Below, piece after piece: positions 1-5,110 of a stretch of DNA of 5,404 nucleotides (positions are counted from its first letter, which is position 1; every line of letters begins with the position of its first letter). A program made the position numbers and the translations under genes. This DNA comes from an uncultured Oscillochloris sp. (GTDB taxonomy: Bacteria; Chloroflexota; Chloroflexia; Chloroflexales; Chloroflexaceae): contig CAIRDL010000964.1 in the NCBI GenBank assembly GCA_903877345.1, positions 1-5,404 on the forward strand, read 5' to 3'. The notes under the pieces were generated by a model, which made no database searches, was not told the DNA's origin, and saw nothing but the letters and a program-made list of their open reading frames with translations.

Positions 1-68
1 ACGCTGCGTATGCCGCCCCGCGCTAGAACGTTTGTTAGACTGATTATAACGGGCAAACACTTGTGCTG

Positions 69-108
69 TCAAGTGGTTTTCCGCCCAAATTAGCCTTTTT
101 CAAGTGGT
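69..108 (+). repeat. 9-bp direct repeat TCAAGTGGT flanking the kinase promoter
   Basis: The sequence TCAAGTGGT occurs at 69-77 and again, identically, at 100-108. The copies are 31 bp apart, close to three helical turns. The second copy overlaps the TG of the extended -10 element and the first T of TATAAT. Seen directly: the exact repeat and its spacing. Inferred: two same-face binding sites for a regulator that would block RNA polymerase. A chance 9-bp match is possible in about 120 bp, but the overlap with the promoter makes it worth noting. Confidence 0.35.
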
Positions 109-113
109 ATAAT
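105..113 (+). promoter_or_regulatory. Extended -10 promoter of the ROK kinase gene, probable leaderless start
   Basis: TGG followed by TATAAT (108-113) is a perfect extended -10 element. No TTGACA-like -35 lies 16-18 bp upstream, which extended -10 promoters do not need. The ATG at 122 begins nine bases after the last T of the -10, so transcription should start at about 119-122, on or just before the A of the start codon. No Shine-Dalgarno sequence lies between. The gene is therefore probably read from a leaderless mRNA. A second TATAAC at 45-50 has no supporting elements. Confidence 0.6.
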
Positions 114-121
114 CGGCGCTT

Positions 122-1060
122 ATGGACTATGTCATCGCGGGAGACGTTGGCGGTACACACTTACGGGCGGCGCTCGTCGCTGCCGATGGCACCATTTTGG
201 CCCATGAACGCACGGCCACCCGCGTTGCCGAAGGGCCGACCGCCGTCATCGCTCGCCTCCTCGCGCTGCTGGCCCAAGTGCGCCAGGCGCTTCCCCGTGA
301 CGGGCGGCTGCTTGGCGTGGGCCTCGGTGCGCCCGGCCCGCTCGATCCCGCCACCGGCATCGTCTATTCGCCACCTAACATGCCCGGCTGGAACACCTTG
401 CCGCTCCGCGATCTCGTGGCGCAGCAAAGCGGTCTGCCCGTCGCCCTCGGCAATGACGCCAATGTCGCCGTCCTCGCTGAATGGCGCTTCGGGGGCGGCC
501 AGGGGTTGCGCCATCTCGTCTACGTGACCGTCAGCACCGGCATCGGCGGCGGCGTGATTACCGACGGACGCCTGCTCCTTGGGCGTATGGGCGCTGCCGC
601 CGAGCTTGGGTTGCTTATCCTTGACCCCACGGGCATGGCCTGGGAAGATCTGGCTTCGGGTACCGCCCTTGGCCGCGCCGCCGCCGCCGCCATGCCTGCT
701 CACCCCGCGAGTACGCTCCACCAACACGCCACGCCTGCCACGGTTACTGCCGCCCACGTTGCTGAAGCTGCTGCCCTCGGCGATACGCTGGCGGTTGCGC
801 TGATGGAACGCGAGGCGCACCTGCTCGGCTTAGGTTTCGCCTCGATCCTGCATAGCTTCAGCCCCGAACTGCTTTTGGTTGGCGGCAGCGTCGTCCTTTG
901 TAACCCCGACCTCTTGGCACAAGCCCGCGCCGTAGCTTACGCCCACGTGCGGGGCGCGCTCTACCGCGCTGTACCCATTCAATTGGCCCCTTTGGGTGAA
1001 CGGGTTGGGGTGCTTGGCGCAGCCGTGCTGGCCTTCGACACTTTTGGGGTTAGGGGTTAG
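122..1060 (+). CDS. ROK-family sugar kinase (glucokinase-like), divergent at the zinc site
   Basis: A 312-aa cytoplasmic protein, normal length for ROK kinases, which transfer phosphate from ATP to a hexose. The ATP phosphate-binding motif is at D8-x-G10-G11-T12. N86-M-P-G-W90 matches the sugar-contact loop. G110-N-D112-A-N carries the catalytic Asp112. S138-T-G-I-G-G-G144 and the 'LLLVGGS' stretch near residue 250 complete the nucleotide fold. Oddity: the ROK signature normally reads E-x-G-H followed by a Cys-rich zinc loop (C-x-C-G-x-x-G-C-x-E). Here E161-L-G163 is followed by Leu164 instead of His, and the Cys loop is missing, with only D168-P-T-G before E175. Zinc is therefore probably not bound. 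Asp112, Glu161 and Glu175 remain, so kinase activity is likely, but the substrate (glucose, N-acetylhexosamine, fructose) cannot be read. The last four codons (GVRG) and the stop come from GGGGTTA repeats. The start is set by the promoter at 105-113. Confidence 0.9.
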   Translation: MDYVIAGDVGGTHLRAALVAADGTILAHERTATRVAEGPTAVIARLLALLAQVRQALPRDGRLLGVGLGAPGPLDPATGIVYSPPNMPGWNTLPLRDLVAQQSGLPVALGNDANVAVLAEWRFGGGQGLRHLVYVTVSTGIGGGVITDGRLLLGRMGAAAELGLLILDPTGMAWEDLASGTALGRAAAAAMPAHPASTLHQHATPATVTAAHVAEAAALGDTLAVALMEREAHLLGLGFASILHSFSPELLLVGGSVVLCNPDLLAQARAVAYAHVRGALYRAVPIQLAPLGERVGVLGAAVLAFDTFGVRG

Positions 1061-1082
1061 GGGTTAGGGGTCAGGGGTCAGG
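1046..1082 (+). repeat. Five tandem GGGGTTA/GGGGTCA heptamers, overlapping the kinase stop codon
   Basis: Three copies of GGGGTTA (1046-1066) are followed by two of GGGGTCA (1067-1080) and a trailing GG. Read in frame, the first two units give Gly-Val-Arg-Gly-stop and end the kinase gene at 1060. Five G4 tracts with 3-nt spacers on the coding strand fit the G-quadruplex pattern. The array looks like a telomere repeat but sits in the middle of a bacterial chromosome, so it is a simple-sequence intergenic repeat. An effect on transcript end or decay is only inferred. Confidence 0.85.
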
Positions 1083-1098
1083 TCGGGCGCAGCAGAAC

Positions 1099-1125
1099 GC
1101 TTTGCATGGGCCGGAACTGCAAAGC
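1099..1125. repeat. 8-bp inverted repeat (hairpin) downstream of the kinase gene
   Basis: GCTTTGCA (1099-1106) pairs exactly with TGCAAAGC (1118-1125) around an 11-nt loop. It lies about 40 bp past the kinase stop, just after the GGGGTTA array. No T run follows it, so it is not a classic intrinsic terminator. It may stabilise the 3' end of the transcript or be part of the surrounding repeat tissue. Confidence 0.5.
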
Positions 1126-1141
1126 AGCTACGAACCTTGTC

Positions 1142-1273
1142 TTAGGCATGTCTCAGAAGCGGCCATCTCAGCTTGACAGTTGCAACCTGCAACCACATGC
1201 TTCTTGTGGCTTTGCGGCTTTGCGGCTTTGCGTGAACTTGCTAGACTGTCAAGCTAGTTTGAACCATGCCTAA
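1142..1273. repeat. Nested inverted-repeat block in the kinase/FecR-like gap
   Basis: Outer arms TTAGGCATG (1142-1150) and CATGCCTAA (1265-1273) match perfectly over 9 bp. Inside them, AGCTTGACAGT (1170-1180) and ACTGTCAAGCT (1245-1255) match perfectly over 11 bp. A smaller CCACA/TGTGG hairpin (1193-1197 / 1205-1209) lies between. The outer-to-inner spacers are unequal (19 and 9 nt). No coding potential is evident. The pattern fits a small non-autonomous element or a decayed insertion, but no target duplication is visible. The inner arms each contain a TTGACA hexamer, facing each other. Confidence 0.55.
1208..1231 (+). repeat. Three tandem GGCTTTGC octamers
   Basis: Three exact 8-bp units GGCTTTGC lie inside the nested inverted-repeat block, in the loop of its inner arms. 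This is simple-sequence expansion. No function can be read from it. Confidence 0.8.
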
Positions 1274-1297
1274 ATCTGCAATCTAAAACCTAAAATC
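1271..1297 (-). repeat. Dispersed GATTTTAG/GATTGCAG repeat, copy 1 (inverted)
   Basis: Read on the - strand, this segment carries GATTTTAG, a base, TTTT, a base, then GATTGCAG. It matches 3139-3165 on the + strand at 23 of 27 positions without gaps. It ends five bases before the ATG of the FecR-like gene. Its TAAAAT (1291-1296, + strand) could act as a poor -10 box for that gene, which lacks a Shine-Dalgarno sequence, but no -35 supports this. Confidence 0.65.
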
Positions 1298-1301
1298 ACC
1301 T

Positions 1302-2702
1302 ATGCAAGCCCCGATAGCACGACTCGCCGCACACCAACGCACCCTGCGCCTCGCATGGGTCACGCTCACGCTCTTCTCCCTGCTCTTTCTCGGCTTAGTG
1401 GCCTGGGTCGGCTTCACGCTGCACACGGTTTACCAAACGGCGACGAAGGCCGAGGGCGGCACGCTCATTGTGCGCGGCCCCGCTGAATGGGTGGCATGGC
1501 GACCCGCCGACCGGACGCTCTACCAGGCGGCGGTGAACGACCAGATCCTCAGTGAGGGTGACGCGGTGCGGGCGGCGTCTTCGGCAGGCTACGGCCAAGT
1601 CGCCACCGTTCGGCTCTTTGAACAGAGCCAGTTCGACCTCTGGGCTGGCGCTGAGGTGGCTCTCGAAACCTTACAAACAAGCCGTTGGCACAGTGCGACG
1701 CTCGTAATCGCAATTCGCCAAAGCGCCGGGTACGTCCGCTACGACCTCAAGGCTGACCAGCCCTACGCCCACGTCAACGTTGCGGTTCGCGTTGGCGACG
1801 CGGTCGTGCAACTTACCCCCGGTGGCAGCTACAGTCTCGATTTGCGCCGCTCCAAACGGGTGATTGCCCGCGCTGATGGCGGCAACGCCCTTGAAGCCGA
1901 TGTGGCGGTACGCACCGGCTCGGCGATGATCACTGGTGCGAACGGGTTGACCCGCGAACTCCGCGCCCGTGAACACGCGCTCATTGACGCCGCCGGTCTT
2001 CCTGGTCTCGCGGTACCCGCCCGTTGGGATCTGATCCGTGACGGTGGCTTCAGTCAATATAGCGATCTGGAGTATAACAACACGACGCTGAATGACCCGA
2101 CGATTCCGCAGTCGGCCTATTGGAAAGTCTACTCAGGCCCCGATCTACCGTTGAAAAACCGGGGCTTTTTCGGCGTGACCGCCATCTGCCGCCCGCCCAA
2201 TATCATGCCTACGTGTGATTTAGCTGACCGGCGCACGGCGGCTTGGTTCTACCGCGCCGGTGGGCAGACCAACAGTTTCATCGTTGGGCTTAAGCAGGAA
2301 CTCGGTGTTGACGGAGCAGGGCTTGATGTCTCAGAATATCGCGCCCTCCAAATTACCCTGTGGGTACGGGTGCTGCACCAGTCACTCAAGGATGCGGGCG
2401 AACGGGGCAGCGAGTGTCCTGTGACGATTCGGTTGGTGGCGAAACGTAATGGGCCGGCTGATCCCGAAGAGCAGCGCGATGTTTGTGTGTTCATTGATGC
2501 CGACCAAACGCCCCCCACGGTGACGGAGGCCGGAATGGTCTATTATCATGTGCAGGAGGCCGAGTGGGCGCAGATCAGCTTTAACCTGCGCGAGGCCCAA
2601 TGGCTGCCCGACTATCGTTACCTGCGGCGTATCCAGATCTTCGCCCAGGGCCACGATTACGACTCACGGGTGGCTGATGTGGCGCTCGTGGGTGAACAAT
2701 AA
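1302..2702 (+). CDS. Membrane-anchored FecR-like domain protein with beta-rich C-terminal region
   Basis: A 466-aa protein of unknown exact function. A short basic N-terminus precedes one hydrophobic segment (about residues 17-40), read as a signal anchor with the rest outside the membrane. Residues about 50-130 follow the FecR pattern: the 'ILSEGDAVRAASSAG' stretch, then beta strands ending 'FDLWAGAEVALETL'. More beta strands run to about 220. From W242 ('RWDLIRDGGFSQY') to the end, the sequence looks like a beta-sandwich, perhaps carbohydrate-binding; this is inference. Four cysteines (C296, C305, C372, C395) all lie in this outer region and could form two disulfides. There is no adjacent sigma factor or TonB receptor, so classical Fec iron signalling is unlikely. 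The ATG is the only good start: an in-frame TAA sits at 1284-1286 and the next candidates would lose the anchor. No clear ribosome binding site is seen. acpS follows 18 bp later in the same frame. Confidence 0.7.
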   Translation: MQAPIARLAAHQRTLRLAWVTLTLFSLLFLGLVAWVGFTLHTVYQTATKAEGGTLIVRGPAEWVAWRPADRTLYQAAVNDQILSEGDAVRAASSAGYGQVATVRLFEQSQFDLWAGAEVALETLQTSRWHSATLVIAIRQSAGYVRYDLKADQPYAHVNVAVRVGDAVVQLTPGGSYSLDLRRSKRVIARADGGNALEADVAVRTGSAMITGANGLTRELRAREHALIDAAGLPGLAVPARWDLIRDGGFSQYSDLEYNNTTLNDPTIPQSAYWKVYSGPDLPLKNRGFFGVTAICRPPNIMPTCDLADRRTAAWFYRAGGQTNSFIVGLKQELGVDGAGLDVSEYRALQITLWVRVLHQSLKDAGERGSECPVTIRLVAKRNGPADPEEQRDVCVFIDADQTPPTVTEAGMVYYHVQEAEWAQISFNLREAQWLPDYRYLRRIQIFAQGHDYDSRVADVALVGEQ

Positions 2703-2708
2703 AGACGC

Positions 2709-2714
2709 GAAGGG
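2709..2714 (+). promoter_or_regulatory. Ribosome binding site of acpS
   Basis: GAAGGG lies six bases before the ATG at 2721, inside the 18-bp gap after the FecR-like stop codon. It supports this start and translation from a shared transcript. Confidence 0.55.
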
Positions 2715-2720
2715 TTAGCA

Positions 2721-3146
2721 ATGCTCTACCACGGGGTTGATCTGGTTGAAGTGGCGCGAGTACGCCGTGCTGTTGAGCGTTGGGGCGAACATTTCCTGCG
2801 GCGGATCTTCACGCCCGGTGAACTTATCGCTTGCGGATGGGGCACTGGTGCGACTCCACGCTACGAATCCTTGGCGGCTCGTTGGGCCGCCAAAGAGGCT
2901 GCAGCCAAGGCACTAGGCTGCGGGCTTAGCGGGCTGGCGGCGGGGCCGGGTACGCACGTAGCCTGCCACGACCTCGAAGTGACCTCTAGCCCAAGCGGGC
3001 GTCCCGAACTGCGGTTGCATGGTGAAGCCGCGTTGGTCGCCGCTGCCCTTGGGCTGACTCACCTCGCCCTCAGCCTTTCGCACACACAGGCTCACGCCAT
3101 CGCCAGTGTGGTGGGACTGGCCGAGGGCTTGGATTTTAGATTTTAG
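2721..3146 (+). CDS. acpS: Holo-[acyl-carrier-protein] synthase
   Basis: A 141-aa cytoplasmic enzyme that moves 4'-phosphopantetheine from coenzyme A to the serine of acyl carrier protein, switching on fatty acid synthesis. AcpS family motifs appear in order: G5-V-D7-L-V-E10 at the N-terminus (Asp7 binds Mg), F30-T-P-G-E34, W55-A-A-K58-E59-A-A-A-K63-A-L-G (Glu59 binds Mg), the 'PSGRPELRLHG' strand, and the C-terminal 'LSLSHTQAHAIASVV' typical of the family. It is slightly longer than the usual 120-130 aa, through a loop near residues 38-48 and the tail. The final residues (DFRF) and TAG stop are encoded by a GATTTTAG repeat, so the tail is not conserved gene sequence. An 18-bp gap and an in-frame position after the FecR-like gene suggest one transcript. 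No missing catalytic residue is seen. Confidence 0.95.
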   Translation: MLYHGVDLVEVARVRRAVERWGEHFLRRIFTPGELIACGWGTGATPRYESLAARWAAKEAAAKALGCGLSGLAAGPGTHVACHDLEVTSSPSGRPELRLHGEAALVAAALGLTHLALSLSHTQAHAIASVVGLAEGLDFRF

Positions 3147-3165
3147 ATTTTGGATTGCAGCTTTG
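3139..3165 (+). repeat. Dispersed GATTTTAG/GATTGCAG repeat, copy 2
   Basis: Matches the reverse complement of 1271-1297 at 23 of 27 positions. The ATTTTAG unit is partly duplicated just upstream (3133-3139), and the TAG at 3144-3146 is the acpS stop codon. The rest fills the start of the 93-bp gap before the next gene. Confidence 0.65.
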
Positions 3166-3204
3166 CCGCACTACGACGCGGTGTATTTGCCCAAACGGGA
3201 ATGT

Positions 3205-3224
3205 AGCCACGAACCTTTGTCTAG
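3205..3224 (+). repeat. Short repeat shared with 1126-1145
   Basis: AGCCACGAACCTT here matches AGCTACGAACCTT at 1126-1138 with one difference. A GTCT and AG follow in both copies once single-base gaps are allowed. It shows that two repeat modules are shared by the gaps before the FecR-like gene and before the spermidine synthase-like gene. Confidence 0.4.
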
Positions 3225-3228
3225 CAAT

Positions 3229-3234
3229 GGTGGA
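3229..3234 (+). promoter_or_regulatory. Weak ribosome binding site deciding a GTG start
   Basis: GGTGGA lies five bases before the GTG at 3240. An in-frame TAG at 3222-3224 rules out any earlier start, and the next in-frame ATG (about 3315) would delete the first membrane helix. Together these support GTG at 3240. Confidence 0.5.
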
Positions 3235-3239
3235 ACACC

Positions 3240-4907
3240 GTGCAACCGATCCGCAGCGACCGCTTCCTCCTCCTCGTAGTCTTCCTCGCTGGCATCGGCA
3301 CCCTCGGCATCGAGATGGTGATGCCGCGCTTGCTGGCTCCCTTTTTCGGCACCTCACAACCCATTTGGGCCGTGGTGATTGGCATGACCCTAGCTTATTT
3401 GGCGGCGGGCTATTGGCTAGGGGGCCGTTTGGCCGACCAGCAACCCGACGAGCGGCGGCTCTACTGGCTCATTGCTTGGGCCGGCCTCGTCTGTGCCGTG
3501 ATTCCCCTCGTCGCCCGCCCCATCCTCCAAATGGCCCAACTCGCCCTCCGCAGTGTCGCCGCAGGTGGCTTCCTGGGAGCCTTGGCCGTGGTGGTGCTGC
3601 TCTTCGCCGCGCCGGTGACGCTGTTGGCGACTGTTGGCCCGTTCGCCGTGCGCCTGCGCATCAAACAGGCAGAGGCTGGCATCGCCGCCGCCGGACGCAC
3701 CGTTGGCACGATTTCAGCCCTCTCGACCTTGGGTTCGATCCTCGGCACCTTCCTCACCGTGCTGGTGCTTATTCCCCTGCTTGGCACCAACACGACCCTC
3801 TTCCTCTTCGCCGGCTTCTTGGTCGTGCTCGCACTGATTGGGCTGCGCGATTGGCGAGCGGCGCTGCTGCTCCTCGCCGTGGTTGCCCTCTTCGGTGCCT
3901 ACCGCAGCGTGGCGGTTGGGGTGAAAAGTGCCGACTGCCGGGGCTGTCAGCTTTTAGCGGAAAGCGAGTCGGACTATACCTACATCCAGGTAGCGGAACA
4001 AACAGTCGAGTACAACAACGGCAGCGTGGACATGCGCCGCGTGCTCATCCTCAACGAAGGTCAGGCCATCCACTCGCTCTACCGGCAGAAGTATGAACAG
4101 ACGGGCGATCCACTCGATTTGCTGACCGACGGTGGGCCTTGGGATTACTTCAGCGTTGCGCCCTATCTTTACGCTAACGTGCAGCCCAAAGACGTGACCA
4201 GTTTAGCCTTGTTAGGTGCGGCGGCGGGCAGCATCCCCAAGCAGTTCCTGGCCCTCTACGGCCCCAGCACGGTGATTGATGCGGTTGAAATTGACGCTGC
4301 GATTAGTGCGTTTGGCCGCCGCTATTTTGCAATGGAAGATCAGAACCCGGCGTTCCCCAACTATACGACCTATGCCCAAGACGCCCGTTTCTGGTTGGCG
4401 ACGACGAACCGCACCTACGATGTGATTGGCATGGACGCCTATCATCAGCCGTATATTCCCTTTCACCTGACCACGGTCGAGTTTTTTCGTGAGGTGCGGG
4501 CGAAGCTGAACCCACGGGGCGTAGCGGTGGTCAATGCAGGGCGACCCGCCAGTGGCGATGACCGCCTCGTGAACGCCCTCGCCTCAACCATGCGCGCCGT
4601 CTTTCCTCAGGTCTACATCCTGGACACGCGCTTTTCAAACGCCATTCTGGTCGGCGTGAACCAGCCGGTGGGCGATGGAACGGCCAACTTTAGCGCCAAC
4701 CAAGCGGCCCTGGGGCAAGTGATTGAGCGCGAACCGCACTACCGGGCGCTCTGGCTGGTGATGCAGTGGGCGATGACGGAAGGGCGCTTTGGGCCGGTGC
4801 GCGAATTCACCCCAGCGCAGGCGCGTTTTACGCCCTTCACCGACGACCTCGCGCCAGTCGAGACGCTGATTGACGGGCTTATTCTGAATGAGGCGACGCG
4901 GCGCTGA
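3240..4907 (+). CDS. Fused polytopic membrane protein / spermidine synthase-like protein
   Basis: A 555-aa two-part protein. The N-terminal part (residues 8-227) holds about seven hydrophobic segments: near 9-32, 41-62, 74-92, 107-137, 155-182, 185-203 and 206-227. It includes the family motif 'STLGSILGTF' (162-171). A C233-x-x-C236 pair follows the last segment. The C-terminal part resembles the spermidine synthase Rossmann domain: a glycine loop at G326-A-A-A-G-S331, 'DAVEID' (347-352, acidic residue for the nucleoside), D381-A-R, the D399-A-Y401 motif, 'IPFHLTT', and a final 'FTDDLAPVE' (533-541). Family members are membrane-bound, and most have no proven substrate. True polyamine aminopropyl transfer is not shown here, and an S-adenosylmethionine-type methyl or aminopropyl transfer is only the family expectation. 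No other polyamine gene is nearby. It starts with GTG, 93 bp after acpS, and may have its own promoter. Confidence 0.85.
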   Translation: MQPIRSDRFLLLVVFLAGIGTLGIEMVMPRLLAPFFGTSQPIWAVVIGMTLAYLAAGYWLGGRLADQQPDERRLYWLIAWAGLVCAVIPLVARPILQMAQLALRSVAAGGFLGALAVVVLLFAAPVTLLATVGPFAVRLRIKQAEAGIAAAGRTVGTISALSTLGSILGTFLTVLVLIPLLGTNTTLFLFAGFLVVLALIGLRDWRAALLLLAVVALFGAYRSVAVGVKSADCRGCQLLAESESDYTYIQVAEQTVEYNNGSVDMRRVLILNEGQAIHSLYRQKYEQTGDPLDLLTDGGPWDYFSVAPYLYANVQPKDVTSLALLGAAAGSIPKQFLALYGPSTVIDAVEIDAAISAFGRRYFAMEDQNPAFPNYTTYAQDARFWLATTNRTYDVIGMDAYHQPYIPFHLTTVEFFREVRAKLNPRGVAVVNAGRPASGDDRLVNALASTMRAVFPQVYILDTRFSNAILVGVNQPVGDGTANFSANQAALGQVIEREPHYRALWLVMQWAMTEGRFGPVREFTPAQARFTPFTDDLAPVETLIDGLILNEATRR

Positions 4908-4958
4908 GCCGACGAACCGCTTGGCGGCAAGACACCCGGCACCGGAAGCCTGCTCTTA

Positions 4959-5110
4959 GAGGCTGTCTGAAAAGACCTTCAGCGAAAGAATCTGGGAGCG
5001 AGGGTGTCTCGCCCTCCACACGTTCACGAGGGCGAGACGCCCTCGCTCCCAGGCCGCACAACCCGGTACGCTGTACGAGGGGACGAAGCCATCCCTTTTC
5101 AGACAGCTTC
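4959..5110. mobile_element. 152-bp MITE-like element with terminal inverted repeats
   Basis: The terminal repeats GAGGCTGTCTGAAAAG (4959-4974) and CTTTTCAGACAGCTTC (5095-5110) match at 15 of 16 positions as inverted copies. No transposase is encoded; the centre is one long palindrome (4992-5052). The ends resemble those of IS elements with '...TCAGACAGC' termini, so it is probably mobilised in trans by such an IS; I cannot name the family. It interrupts the - strand methyltransferase fragment after the codons for Leu-Ala-Glu. TGCTC occurs at 4951-4955 and directly after the right end (5111-5115), but the left copy is three bases from the left end, so a target duplication is unproven. Confidence 0.75.
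4992..5052. terminator. Very stable 25-bp hairpin inside the element, possible bidirectional terminator
   Basis: The arms 4992-5016 and 5028-5052 pair at 24 of 25 positions as DNA, and the remaining pair (T5005) is a G-U wobble in RNA, around an 11-nt loop. Each arm also folds on itself: GAGGGCG-AGA-CGCCCTC at 5028-5044, and 5000-5016 with one wobble. The segment can therefore form one long hairpin or two small ones. It lies between convergent reading directions and could stop transcripts from both sides. No T run follows, so terminator activity is inferred. Confidence 0.5.

Noticed and set aside
161..820. 219-codon - strand frame opposite the kinase gene
   Set aside because: Antisense to a well-supported ROK kinase, Gly/Arg-rich and without motifs; a shadow of GC-rich codon use.
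1099..1140. GCTTTGCA/TGCAAAGC hairpin as an intrinsic terminator of the kinase gene
   Set aside because: No T run follows the stem, so it fails the basic pattern.
1173..1201. TTGACA with CATGCT 17 bp downstream as a sigma-70-type promoter for the FecR-like gene
   Set aside because: The -35 is perfect, but the -10 matches only three of six positions and the hexamer lies in an inverted-repeat arm; too weak to annotate.
1208..1231. CRISPR-like array
   Set aside because: The units are 8 bp, directly adjacent and without spacers; this is simple tandem repetition.
1266..1286. In-frame upstream ATG at 1266 as the start of the FecR-like protein
   Set aside because: It runs into an in-frame TAA at 1284-1286 after six codons.
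3155..4096. Long + strand reading frame of 313 codons overlapping the spermidine synthase-like gene
   Set aside because: The translation is Arg/Pro/His-rich with no recognisable motif, and it lies out of frame inside a gene with clear family motifs; it is a GC-rich shadow frame.
4879..5110. Continuation of the - strand frame through the repeat element as real protein
   Set aside because: These codons translate terminal repeats and the palindrome and run antisense into the neighbouring gene. The family similarity stops at the element's edge.
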